Shown piece by piece: positions 52,525 through 60,914 of a stretch of 64,000 nucleotides of DNA. The stretch is from Pelomonas baiyunensis (lineage in GTDB: Bacteria; Pseudomonadota; Gammaproteobacteria; Burkholderiales; Burkholderiaceae_C). The translations under genes and the position numbers were made by a program. Below the pieces are notes generated by a model. It saw only the letters and a program-made list of their open reading frames with translations, was not told where the DNA came from and did not search any database. The first letter of the stretch is position 1. Every line of letters begins with the position of its first letter. Location: NCBI RefSeq assembly GCF_043555935.1, contig NZ_JBIGIB010000001.1, positions 682,001 to 746,000 on the forward strand, written 5' to 3'.

Positions 52525-53406
52525 TCAGGCCAGCGTGCTTTGCACGCGCTGGGTGGTCTGGATGGTCTTGGCCAGCTTCTCGGCGTAAGCCGGGTCGGTG
52601 GCATAGCCGGCCTGTTGCAGGCCTCGTGCAAAGCCGGCGGCGTTGCCATTCTGGGCCTGCGCCACCACCTTGGCGTAACGGTCGTTGCTGCTGATGAGCT
52701 TGGCGTAGTCCTTGAACGCTTCGTCGTAACTGCCGTAGGCGCGGAACTTGGCGGTCACCTTGTGGGCCTGGCCGTTGATGACTTCGGTGGTGAGGACCTC
52801 CACGGTCTTGCCCGTCCAGCCCGGCGTGGCTTTGATGCCGAACACGTTGTAGCTCTTGCTGCCGTCGGTGCCGGTGATCTCGCGCTTGCCCCAGCCGCTT
52901 TCATGGGCGGCCTGCGCCACCATGAAGCTGGCCGGAATGCCCGTGGCGGCCGAGGCTGAACGGGCAGCGGCGTCGTGCTGCTGGATGAAGCTCTGCACAT
53001 GGTTGGGAATGCCCTTGGTGGCCAAGGCCGGCAGGGCCTGGGCCAGCGTCGTCTGGCTGGCCTTTTGCACGCTGGAGGGCGACAGGTCGGTCACGCCCAT
53101 CTGGCGCGCCAGCTGCTTTTGAATGGCGTCCGACAGCCCGCCCGGCAGGCCGGTGAGCTTGCCGGCGAATTGTTGGTCCAGCATTTCCGTGCCCATCTGG
53201 CTGGCGCTGTTGTCCAGCATGCCGCTGGCCAGCGTCGAGGCGCGCATGCTCTTCATCACTTCCTGCATGAAGAGGGCTTCGAACTGGCGGGCCGTGTCGC
53301 GGATGCTGGCCTTGGGGTCACGCGACGCCTGGGCCTTGAGGCCGTTCAGGTTGTCGAGGGCCCCCAGGGATTGGCCGGAGATGGACTGGAAAGAGGACGA
53401 GGCCAT
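52525..53406 (-). CDS. flgJ: Flagellar rod cap / muramidase FlgJ
   Basis: Rod-cap protein with a C-terminal glucosaminidase domain that opens peptidoglycan. 293 residues. N-terminal part: DTARQFEALFMQEVMKSMRA, GMLDNSASQMGTEMLDQQFA. C-terminal hydrolase: IPASFMVAQAAHESGWGKRE with the catalytic Glu, and SYDEAFKDYAKLISSNDRYA. The start overlaps the flgI stop (TGATG). Confidence 0.97.
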   Translation of the reverse strand: MASSSFQSISGQSLGALDNLNGLKAQASRDPKASIRDTARQFEALFMQEVMKSMRASTLASGMLDNSASQMGTEMLDQQFAGKLTGLPGGLSDAIQKQLARQMGVTDLSPSSVQKASQTTLAQALPALATKGIPNHVQSFIQQHDAAARSASAATGIPASFMVAQAAHESGWGKREITGTDGSKSYNVFGIKATPGWTGKTVEVLTTEVINGQAHKVTAKFRAYGSYDEAFKDYAKLISSNDRYAKVVAQAQNGNAAGFARGLQQAGYATDPAYAEKLAKTIQTTQRVQSTLA

Positions 53407-54515
53407 CAGATCACCTCAAGCTCGGCGTTCAGGGCGCCCGCACTCTTCATGGCCTGCAGGATGGCGAGCAGATCCTGCGGCGTGGCGCCGAGCGAGTTGA
53501 GCGCGCGCACCACATCGGACAGGCGCGCCCCGGCCGGCAGCTGGATGATGTTGCCCGGTTCCTGGCGGATGGAGATGTCCGCCTTCTCCGCCACCTGCGT
53601 TTGCCCTTGCGACATGGGGTTGGGCTGGCTGATGACCGGGGTGGAGCTGATGGTGACCGACAGGCTGCCGTGGGCCACGGCGCATTGCGACAACGTGACC
53701 GACTGGTTCATGACGATGGAACCTGTGCGGGCGTTGATGACCACGCGGGCCGCGGGCGTGGCCATGTCCACGGCCAGGTTTTCCACATCGGCCAGGAAGG
53801 CCACACGCTCGTCGGGTGCAGCCGGGGCACGCACCCGCACCACACGACCGTCCAGGGCCTGCGCGGTGCCGGCGCCCTTGGCCTTGTTGATGGCCTGTGC
53901 CACCGCACGGGCAGTGGCGAAGTCGCTGCTGTTCAGGTCCAGCTGGATGCTGTCGCCCTGGGCGATGGGCGTGGGCACCGAGCGCTCCACCAGCGCGCCC
54001 GCCGGAATGCGGCCAGCGCTCAAATGGTTGATCTGCACCTTGGAGCCGCCCGCCGAGGCGCCGGCGCCGCCCACCACCAGGTTGCCCTGGGCGATGGCGT
54101 AAATCTGGCCGTCAGCACCGCGCAGCGGCGTGGCAATCAGCGTGCCGCCGCGCAGGCTCTTGGCATTGCCGATCGACGACACGCTCACGTCCAGCTGCTG
54201 GCCCGGCTGGGCGAACGGCGGCAGCGTGGCCGTCACCATCACCGCGGCGATGTTGCGGGGCTGCATGGTCACGCCCTGGGGCAGCAGCACGCCGAACTGC
54301 TGCAGCATGGCGCTCAGGCTCTGCCCGGTGAAGGGCGCCTGGGTCGTCTGGTCGCCCGTGCCGTCCAGGCCCACGATCAGGCCATAGCCCGTCAGCGGGT
54401 TGGACCGCACGCCGGCGACGTTGGCCACTTCCTTGATGCGCGCAGCCCGGGCCGACGGGGCCACGGGTGCCAGCACCACGGCGAGGCAGAGGAGGAGGAC
54501 TTTCAGGGACTTCAC
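53406..54515 (-). CDS. flgI: Flagellar P-ring protein FlgI
   Basis: Periplasmic P-ring subunit. 369 residues from a GTG at 54515, which gives a normal Sec signal peptide (LKVLLLCLAVVLAP, cut after PSARA); no ATG fits. Motifs: RIKEVANVAGVRSNPLTGYG, LVGLDGTGDQT-type start of the mature protein and LSDVVRALNSLGATPQDLLA at the C-terminus. Its usual upstream neighbour flgH is 6.4 kb away, so flgI-J-K-L needs its own promoter. Confidence 0.95.
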   Translation of the reverse strand: MKSLKVLLLCLAVVLAPVAPSARAARIKEVANVAGVRSNPLTGYGLIVGLDGTGDQTTQAPFTGQSLSAMLQQFGVLLPQGVTMQPRNIAAVMVTATLPPFAQPGQQLDVSVSSIGNAKSLRGGTLIATPLRGADGQIYAIAQGNLVVGGAGASAGGSKVQINHLSAGRIPAGALVERSVPTPIAQGDSIQLDLNSSDFATARAVAQAINKAKGAGTAQALDGRVVRVRAPAAPDERVAFLADVENLAVDMATPAARVVINARTGSIVMNQSVTLSQCAVAHGSLSVTISSTPVISQPNPMSQGQTQVAEKADISIRQEPGNIIQLPAGARLSDVVRALNSLGATPQDLLAILQAMKSAGALNAELEVI

Positions 54516-54939
54516 TCGGCAGATTCTGCGGACGCTTGAGCCCGCGAAGCGCGTGAAAAGGGCGCCTGCAGCCCCGCTTTTCCTGGCCGAGGGCGGGGCC
54601 AGTCGGCTCGGGCGGTGCTTTTGCACGGCCTGCGGGCGCCGGGCTTGCAAGCTTTCGATCAGGCTCAAACGTCAGGGGCGTGCCATCCTGTCAATCCCAA
54701 TCCGTGCGCGGTGGATCGTCCTGAAGCACCGTGCCTGTCGGCGCGACGCAGCAGTGCGGACGGTCAGGTTCTCGATGAAGCGCGAGGTTCGTGCGTTTTG
54801 GGCTGGTTTGGGCGCATCCAGGGTCTCCCCTTAGGTTGATCCCCTTTGGCTGCGGGGGCGGCGGGACAGGTTTCTGAATGTGTGTCTCGGTAAAGTTTTG
54901 CGTACGCACCCGGTTCGTGCGTCGCTCCCGAGAGTTCCC
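54516..54939. other. Divergent spacer between flgI and the GT4 gene
   Basis: 424 nt without a supportable gene. It must hold the promoter of flgI-J-K-L (minus) and of the plus-strand GT4 gene. A TAAAGTTT at 54891 has no -10 at the sigma28 spacing. A 6-bp hairpin ACGCAC / GTGCGT (54905-54923) lies before the GT4 start. No transposase remnants or att-like direct repeats were noticed. Confidence 0.5.
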
Positions 54940-56028
54940 ATGCCCCCGTTTCCTCCGTCTTTGACCCTGGTTCACGTCGTCTTTTCGTCGCGCATTGCCG
55001 GGGGTGAACGTCACTGCATCGACCTGGCCAACGCGCAGGCGGCCCTCGGCCACCGCGTGCATGTCATCGGCACGGCGGGTTCGGCGGTGCAAGGGGCACT
55101 GGCGGCTGGCGTCCAATTCCATGGCCTCAAGGCCCCGCTGTTTCGTGGCTGGCGCGTGGCCGCGTTGGCGCGGCGACTGGGCGCGGACGTTTGCCACGGG
55201 CACCTGGGGCCGGCCTGCAAGGCTGTGGCGCACGCCACCCGGGCCGCGCGCGTGGGCACGCTGCACGTGGGCTACAAGACCCATCACCATGCGCGGCTGG
55301 ACGGCCTGATCTGCGTGAACCGCGCCCAGCACGACAGCCTGCCCGCCGGCGACGCGCTGGCGCAAGTCATCTACAACTGGGCGCCGGCGCGTGATGCCGC
55401 GGCGCCTGCCCGCCCGACGGACCTGCGCGCCGAGCTGGGCCTGACGCCCGGCCAGCTGCTGGTGGGCAGCGTGGGCCGCCTGCACCCGAGCAAGGGCATG
55501 GACCTGCTGATTGCTGGCTTCAAGGCCCATGCGCCGGCTGACGCGGTGCTGGCCATCCTGGGCGAGGGGCCCGACGAAGCCGCGCTGAAGGCGCTGGCCG
55601 CGGGCGACTCGCGCATCCACCTGCTGGGCTACCGCCAGGACGTGGACGCAGCGTTGCAGGCGATGGACCTGTTCGTGTCGCCCTCCCGCGAGGAGGCGTT
55701 CCCGCTGGCCATCCTGGAAGCCATGCGTGCCGGCCGGCCGGTGCTGTCGACCGCCACGCAAGGCCCGCGCGAAATGCTGGCGGGTCAGCCGGCGCGCCTG
55801 GTGCCGGTGGGGGATGCCGATGGCCTGGGCCGCGCGCTGGCTGAAGAGGTGGCCAGCTTGCGTGCGTTGACGCCGGCCGCACGGGCGGTGTCGTACGCCA
55901 CGGCGGCGTATGACCGCAGCAATGCCGTCGCCCGCACGCTGAAGTTCTACCGCGACGTCTTGGAACACCGCGCCGCGTTGGCGCTGGCGCAAGACGACGA
56001 CGAGGCCTATGCCCCCTGGCAGGCCTGA
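54940..56028 (+). CDS. GT4-family glycosyltransferase
   Basis: 362 residues from MPPFPPSLTLVHVVFSSRIA. GT-B fold with the donor-side glycosyl_transf_1 domain: VGSVGRLHPSKGMDLLIAGF, LGEGPDEAALKALAAGDSRI and LFVSPSREEAFPLAILEAMR (the E-x7-E motif). Probably transfers a sugar to a lipid-linked or LPS-type acceptor; the acceptor is unknown. Coupled to the next gene by TGATG. Confidence 0.88.
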   Translation: MPPFPPSLTLVHVVFSSRIAGGERHCIDLANAQAALGHRVHVIGTAGSAVQGALAAGVQFHGLKAPLFRGWRVAALARRLGADVCHGHLGPACKAVAHATRAARVGTLHVGYKTHHHARLDGLICVNRAQHDSLPAGDALAQVIYNWAPARDAAAPARPTDLRAELGLTPGQLLVGSVGRLHPSKGMDLLIAGFKAHAPADAVLAILGEGPDEAALKALAAGDSRIHLLGYRQDVDAALQAMDLFVSPSREEAFPLAILEAMRAGRPVLSTATQGPREMLAGQPARLVPVGDADGLGRALAEEVASLRALTPAARAVSYATAAYDRSNAVARTLKFYRDVLEHRAALALAQDDDEAYAPWQA

Positions 56029-56948
56029 TGTTCAAGCGACCCCGAACGGACTTCTGGCAAGTCGGCATCGTTCCCCTGCCCCTGGCTGACGTGACGGCTG
56101 CCCGCCTGGCGGCGGTGCGTGACCGCATCACCTGGCTGCCCGACGCCGGCCGCTGGCGCTACCTGGCCGACCCCTTCGGCCTGGTGCGCGGCGCCACGCT
56201 GCACGTGTTTGTCGAGGCGTTCGATTACCGCATCAAGCGCGCCACGCTGGAGCGCCATGCATTCACGCGTGATGGCCTCGTCTGGCAAGGCTGCACCACC
56301 GTCATGGCGCCGCGCTTCCACCTGTCTTACCCGCAGGTGTTCGAGCACGACGGCGAGGTCTGGATGGTGCCGGAGAGCTACCAGGCGGGCGAGATTGCGC
56401 TGTACCGCGCCACCGACGACAGCCTGGACCACTGGGAGCGTGAGTGCGCGCTGATCCGTGGCGTGCCGGGGGCGGATGCTTCGGTCATTGAATTCGAGGG
56501 GCGGTGGTGGATGTTCTACACGCTGGTGGGCCCGGGGGCCCGCGACCAGCGGGAACTGCACGTGGCCCACGCCCCGCATCTCGCCGGCCCCTGGACACCG
56601 CTGGCCACCAACCCGGTGCGCAACAGCCGCGACGGCGCCCGCCCGGCAGGCCGGCCGTTTGTGGGGGCCGACGGCGTGCTGACCCTGCCCGTGCAGGACA
56701 GCTCCACCGGCTACGGCGGCGCCACCCGGCTGCTGCGCTTTCCGGTGCTCACGCCTGAACAGGTGCAGGTGGAGCTGCTACCCGAGCGCCTCACCGGCGA
56801 CCTCGTCAGCACCACCCACACCGCCGGCTTGCACACGCTGACGGGTTGCGGCGAGTTCACCTTGATCGATGTGAAGCGCATCGACCGCTCGCGCGGCAGG
56901 CAATGGTTGGACTTCCAACGCCGGCTGAAGCGCCTGCTCGGTGCATGA
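56028..56948 (+). CDS. Beta-propeller protein of the GINT1-N type, carbohydrate related
   Basis: 306 residues. YLADPFGLVRGATLHVFVEA and FHLSYPQVFEHDGEVWMVPE, then EGRWWMFYTLVG, match the five-bladed propeller-like domain found in glucosamine inositolphosphorylceramide transferase-like proteins and near GH43-type folds. No signal peptide. Overlaps the GT4 gene, so both probably act on one polysaccharide or glycolipid. The biochemical activity is unproven. Confidence 0.65.
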   Translation: MFKRPRTDFWQVGIVPLPLADVTAARLAAVRDRITWLPDAGRWRYLADPFGLVRGATLHVFVEAFDYRIKRATLERHAFTRDGLVWQGCTTVMAPRFHLSYPQVFEHDGEVWMVPESYQAGEIALYRATDDSLDHWERECALIRGVPGADASVIEFEGRWWMFYTLVGPGARDQRELHVAHAPHLAGPWTPLATNPVRNSRDGARPAGRPFVGADGVLTLPVQDSSTGYGGATRLLRFPVLTPEQVQVELLPERLTGDLVSTTHTAGLHTLTGCGEFTLIDVKRIDRSRGRQWLDFQRRLKRLLGA

Positions 56949-57020
56949 CGGCGCCGTGAGGGGCCTGCTCAGGCGCGGCTGAAACCCGCCGCGCCAGCCG
57001 CTGGCCCGTGAACTGGTGGC

Positions 57021-57050
57021 TTGCGTTGTGTATTAAGCAAGTAATACACT
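57021..57050 (+). promoter_or_regulatory. Promoter and operator of the gntR-ABC operon
   Basis: Perfect inverted repeat GTGTATTA-N6-TAATACAC (57028-57049). It overlaps a promoter TTGCGT, 18 nt, TACACT (57021-57050). Palindromes of this kind are typical operators of YtrA-type GntR repressors, so autoregulation is likely. The ATG follows the TACACT by exactly 7 nt. Confidence 0.8.
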
Positions 57051-57057
57051 GATACGC

Positions 57058-57465
57058 ATGCCGCCCGCCTTGCCGTTTTTCGACATCCAGCCTCAGCTGG
57101 CCACGCCCATTTACCGGCAGGTGATGGAGCAGGTGCAGCGCCAGGTGGCGGGCGGCCAGCTGCGCGCGGGCGACGAGTTGCCCAGCGTGCGCGCCGTGGC
57201 CGAGCGCCATGCCATCAACCCCATGACCGTCAGCAAGGCCTACAGCCTGCTGGAAGCCCAAGGCCTGCTGGAGCGGCGCCGGGGCGTGGGCATGGTGGTG
57301 GCGGCCGGCGTGCCCACCGCCGGCGGTGACGCCGACCGCCTGGCTCTGCTGGCCCCGGCGCTGGAAAGCGCAGCGCAGCAGGCGCGCGAACTGGGCATTC
57401 CGCCCGAGGCGGCGCTGGCCGCGTTCGAGCGGCTGCTGCACCCCGACCCCAAGGAGACCCCATGA
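57058..57465 (+). CDS. GntR-family repressor, YtrA subfamily
   Basis: 135 residues. N-terminal winged helix: TPIYRQVMEQVQRQVAGGQL, LRAGDELPSVRAVAERHAIN, MTVSKAYSLLEAQGLLERRR. A short C-terminal helical part replaces the usual effector domain, as in the YtrA group that controls ABC transporter operons. Its stop overlaps the ABC ATPase start (ATGA). Confidence 0.92.
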   Translation: MPPALPFFDIQPQLATPIYRQVMEQVQRQVAGGQLRAGDELPSVRAVAERHAINPMTVSKAYSLLEAQGLLERRRGVGMVVAAGVPTAGGDADRLALLAPALESAAQQARELGIPPEAALAAFERLLHPDPKETP

Positions 57466-58307
57466 CCCCCGCCCTGCAGGCACACGATCTCTGCCTGGAC
57501 CTCGAGGGCCCGAACTGGACGGCCTCGCGCCCCCGGTTGCTGGACCACATCACCTTTGCCGTGCCCGAGGGCGCCGTGGTGGGCCTGGTGGGCCGCAACG
57601 GCGCGGGCAAAAGCACGCTGATGCGCTGTCTGTTGGGGCTCGCCACGCCCACGTCGGGCGAGTCGCGCCTGCTGGGCGCGCCCAGCCGCCACCTGCCCGA
57701 TGCGGTGCTTGAGCGCCTGGGCTACGCCGCGCAGACGCCCGACCTCTTTCCCCGCCTCACCGGCCATGAGCACCTGCGCGAAATGGCGGCCGTGTACCCG
57801 GGCGTCGCCTTGAGTGATGCGGTGGCGCTGGCTGGCCGGCTGGACCTGAACCTGGGCCAGAAGGCGGCCGACCTGTCGCTGGGCGACCAGCAAAAGCTGG
57901 CCGTGGTGTTGGCCCTGGCGCACGACCCCGACCTGCTGCTACTGGACGAGCCCGTGGCCAGCCTGGACCCGATCTCGCGCCGAGACTTCATGCGCGCCTT
58001 GTTCGCGCTGCGCCGCAAGGCCACGCCGCGCACGGTGCTGGTGTCCAGCCATTTGCTCAGTGACCTGGAGCGGGTGGTGAGCCACGTGATGTTTCTGCGC
58101 GAGGGGCGGTTGCAGCTGTTCATCGAGTGGGATGAGGCCGTGGAGCACCTGCGCTGCCTGCCCACGGCCAGCCCGCCGGCGGCGTTTCAGCCGGGCGAGA
58201 TTCGCTGGGCTGCGGGCCAGTTGCTGGTGGATGCGCGGCACCACCCGCAGGCCGCGCACCTGCCGGCCTTGAGCATGGAAGACCTGATGGAGTTCTTGAA
58301 CACATGA
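57462..58307 (+). CDS. ABC transporter ATP-binding protein
   Basis: 281 residues. Walker A GRNGAGKST near 44-52, Q-loop AAQTPDLFPRLTG, signature LSLGDQQKLAVV (a variant of LSGGQ), Walker B LLLLDEPVASLDP, and switch His in VLVSSHLLSDLERVV. The C-terminal extension is of the ABC-2 exporter type. Coupled by ATGA overlaps on both sides. Confidence 0.92.
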   Translation: MTPALQAHDLCLDLEGPNWTASRPRLLDHITFAVPEGAVVGLVGRNGAGKSTLMRCLLGLATPTSGESRLLGAPSRHLPDAVLERLGYAAQTPDLFPRLTGHEHLREMAAVYPGVALSDAVALAGRLDLNLGQKAADLSLGDQQKLAVVLALAHDPDLLLLDEPVASLDPISRRDFMRALFALRRKATPRTVLVSSHLLSDLERVVSHVMFLREGRLQLFIEWDEAVEHLRCLPTASPPAAFQPGEIRWAAGQLLVDARHHPQAAHLPALSMEDLMEFLNT

Positions 58308-59494
58308 GCGCCCTGGACTGCAGCGTGGCCGGGCCGGATCAGGCGCATTTCGGCCCCGTGTTTCTGATCACAACCATCGCCTCCGGCCTCGCCGCCCTGG
58401 TCGGCGTGGGGTTGGCGTTGGCAGGCAAGCACGGGGCTGACATCGTGCTGCAGACCACGGGGACGTTGGCCACCTGGCTGGCGGGTTCGGTGTTCTGGAT
58501 GGCCGGCACGCAGGCTTCGGCCGAAGCCCGCTGGCAGCGCCGGGTCACGCCGTCAGCCGCGGCGCGGCGCACGCGGCAGGGGTATGCCGAATTGCGGCTG
58601 CAGCTGGTGGCCTGCGCGAGTGCCGGGCCGGCCGTCATGCTGGTGGGGCAAGCCTGCGTGTTGCCGGCGGGGGAGGTGCTGTCGCTCACGGCCACCTGTG
58701 CGCTGCAGTTGGCTGCGGCGTGGCTGGTGGGCACTTGGCTGGGTCTGCGGGTGTCTGTGGACCGCCACGCTCACTTGCAGCGCGCGCTCACCGCCCTCAC
58801 GCGGCTGCTGGGCGGCTGGCGGCTTTGGCGGCGAGTGCCCACGCTGAGCGACGTTGAACTCGAACGCAACAACCGCGGGGCGCTGGTGTGGCTGGTCTTG
58901 TTGCCGCAATCGTTGACTCAAGCGCCGAACTGGCGCTTCCTCGCCTGGGGCGAGCCCCTGGCCGAGGGTTGGGCCCTGGCCTGGCTGGGCGTGTGGATGT
59001 TTGCGTTGTGCATGGTGGCAGACGCCGTGACCGTGGGGCCGCCGCTGCATTGGCGAGCTCGCCTGGCGCCCGGACGCTTGGCGCCGGCCGCATGGGCGCG
59101 GCGCATGGTGGCGGCGTCCTTGCTGTCTGCGCTGGCTTGGATGGTTTTTGAGTTGGCGGTTGCTGCGTGGTTGACGGGCGAGGGGCGCCGGGACGCCCAG
59201 TTCCAAAGCTGGCTGCCCGTGTCGGTGGATGCCCTGCTGGCCATGGCCTGGTCGCTGTGGGTCCGGGGCTGGCGCAATACCGGCCCCGCTCATTTGCTGG
59301 CCTCGGTCAGCCTGGCGGTGGCCGTGCCGGGCTTGGTGGCGGTCGTGCACGCATTGGGCTTCTCGCCGGTTCGTGGGCTGGAACTGCTCGGCCTGGAACT
59401 GGCCGCCGCCGTGGCGCTGGCCGCTGGGGCCCAGCGCGCCTGGGCGAAGCAAGACTTGAACCGGTTCGTACCGATGTCAACGCCCGCCGGCTGA
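58304..59494 (+). CDS. ABC transporter membrane subunit
   Basis: 396 residues with about eight hydrophobic segments (for example FLITTIASGLAALVGVGLAL, LQLVACASAGPAVMLVGQA, WLGVWMFALCMVADAV, and RGLELLGLELAAAVALAAG). No family motif was recognised beyond topology; the call rests on the overlap with the ATPase gene. GntR (YtrA)-ATPase-permease is a common arrangement for stress-response exporters. The substrate is unknown. Confidence 0.75.
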   Translation: MSALDCSVAGPDQAHFGPVFLITTIASGLAALVGVGLALAGKHGADIVLQTTGTLATWLAGSVFWMAGTQASAEARWQRRVTPSAAARRTRQGYAELRLQLVACASAGPAVMLVGQACVLPAGEVLSLTATCALQLAAAWLVGTWLGLRVSVDRHAHLQRALTALTRLLGGWRLWRRVPTLSDVELERNNRGALVWLVLLPQSLTQAPNWRFLAWGEPLAEGWALAWLGVWMFALCMVADAVTVGPPLHWRARLAPGRLAPAAWARRMVAASLLSALAWMVFELAVAAWLTGEGRRDAQFQSWLPVSVDALLAMAWSLWVRGWRNTGPAHLLASVSLAVAVPGLVAVVHALGFSPVRGLELLGLELAAAVALAAGAQRAWAKQDLNRFVPMSTPAG

Positions 59495-59530
59495 GGCCAT
59501 ACTGGGGCGGCATTGACCTCAGGACGCCGC

Positions 59531-60787
59531 ATGACCTTCGCCGACCGCATCGCCGCTGCCACCGCTGCCATCGAGCCCCAGCTCATTGCCTGGCGCCGGG
59601 ACCTGCACCAGCACCCCGAACTGGGCAACCGCGAGTTCCGCACCGCATCCATCGTCGCCGAGCACCTGCGCAGCCTGGGCCTGGATGAGGTGAAAACCGG
59701 CGTGGCCCACACCGGCGTTGTGGGGCTGCTGAAGGGCGGCAAGCCCGGCGGGGTGGTGGCGCTGCGGGCCGACATGGACGGCCTGCCGGTCACCGAAGCG
59801 GTGGACCTGCCGTTCGCCTCCAAGGCCCGGGCGGTCTGGAACGGTGAAGAGGTGGGTGTGATGCACGCCTGCGGGCACGACTGCCATGTGGCCATCCTGA
59901 TGGCGGTGGCCTCCATCCTGGCCGGCATGCGCGCCGACCTGCCCGGCAGCGTCAAGTTCATCTTCCAGCCTGCCGAGGAGATGCCACCCGAGGGCGAGGA
60001 GGGCGGGGCGGAGCTGATGATCAAAGAGGGCGTGCTGCAGCACCCCACGCCCAGCGCCATCTTTGGCCTGCACGTCACCTCCCGCCAGCCGGCCGGGGTG
60101 ATCGGCTACCGGCCGGGGCCCACCATGGCCAGTTCCGACAAGCTCAAGATCACGGTGCAGGGCAAGCAGACCCATGGCGCAGCGCCCTGGCTGGGGGTGG
60201 ACCCCATCGTCACCTCAGCGCAGATCGTGCTGGGGTTGCAAACCATCGTCAGCCGCAACCTGGACCTGAACCGTGAACCTGCGGTGGTGACCATCGGCGC
60301 CATCAAGGGCGGCGTGCGCGAGAACATCATTCCGGACGCTGTGGAGATGCGCGGCACCATCCGCAGCTTCGACGAGGGCATGCGCGACACCATCCATGCG
60401 CGCGTCACTGAACTGGCCGAAGGCATTGCCGGCGCCTCCCGCGCGCAGTGCCAGGTGTGCATCACCAAGAACTACCCCGTCACCCGCAACGACCCGGCGC
60501 TGACCGAGCAGATGCTGCCCACGCTCACCCGCGTGGCCACCACCGGCCCGCGGCCCATGGGCATCGAGCTGGTGCCCAAGGTGACCGGGGCGGAAGACTT
60601 CTCGTTCTTCCAGCGCCTGATTCCGGGGCTGTTCTTCTTCGTGGGCGTCACGCCGCCGGAGATCGAGCCCAGCCAGGCCCATGCCAACCACTCGCCGCGC
60701 TTCATCGTGGACGAGCGCGGCCTGGAAGTGGGCGTGCGAGCGCTGGCGAACCTGGCGGTGGACTACCTGGCGGCCCAGCCAGCCTGA
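59531..60787 (+). CDS. M20-family amidohydrolase (hippurate hydrolase-like)
   Basis: 418 residues from MTFADRIAAATAAIEPQLIA. LIAWRRDLHQHPELGNREF and ALRADMDGLPVTE are typical of the family; the metal ligands lie in MHACGHDCHVAIL near 111, with FQPAEE following. The lid region KQTHGAAPWLGVDPI and VTGAEDFSFF are also present. It cleaves N-acyl amino acids or related amides in the cytoplasm; no link to motility is apparent. Confidence 0.92.
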   Translation: MTFADRIAAATAAIEPQLIAWRRDLHQHPELGNREFRTASIVAEHLRSLGLDEVKTGVAHTGVVGLLKGGKPGGVVALRADMDGLPVTEAVDLPFASKARAVWNGEEVGVMHACGHDCHVAILMAVASILAGMRADLPGSVKFIFQPAEEMPPEGEEGGAELMIKEGVLQHPTPSAIFGLHVTSRQPAGVIGYRPGPTMASSDKLKITVQGKQTHGAAPWLGVDPIVTSAQIVLGLQTIVSRNLDLNREPAVVTIGAIKGGVRENIIPDAVEMRGTIRSFDEGMRDTIHARVTELAEGIAGASRAQCQVCITKNYPVTRNDPALTEQMLPTLTRVATTGPRPMGIELVPKVTGAEDFSFFQRLIPGLFFFVGVTPPEIEPSQAHANHSPRFIVDERGLEVGVRALANLAVDYLAAQPA

Positions 60788-60813
60788 CCTGAGCGCGCGC
60801 AGCGTCGCTCACC

Positions 60814-60911
60814 CTCCAGCGGCTGCCGCGGAACTGGCTTTGCCAGGCCGCTGGCAGCGCGCCCCCCCCACCCCCATTGAGGGGGCGGCCGTCAGGCCGC
60901 AGGGGGTGGGC
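60814..60911. repeat. Three-hairpin intergenic repeat, copy B
   Basis: Lies between the convergent M20 gene and flgH. Plus strand: CTCCAGCGGC, arms GCTGCC (60822) and GGCAGC (60853) around GAACTGGCTTTGCCAGGC, then CCCCC-ATTGA-GGGGG, then GCGGCC-GTCA-GGCCGC, and the tail AGGGGGTGG. Same design as copies A and C with different stem sequences. Confidence 0.8.
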
Positions 60912-60914
60912 CGA

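Noticed and set aside
54513..54539. TCAAGCGT-N11-GCCGAGTG at the flgI start as a sigma28 promoter
   Set aside because: The -10 overlaps the GTG start codon, so transcription would begin inside flgI and lose the signal peptide.
54891..54917. TAAAGTTT upstream of the GT4 gene as a sigma28 promoter
   Set aside because: The -35 is perfect, but at the required 11-nt spacing the next bases are CCGGTTCG, which do not resemble GCCGATAA.
54516..60914. Mobile element responsible for the split of the flg cluster
   Set aside because: No transposase, integrase, terminal inverted repeats or target duplications could be seen; composition resembles the rest of the window.
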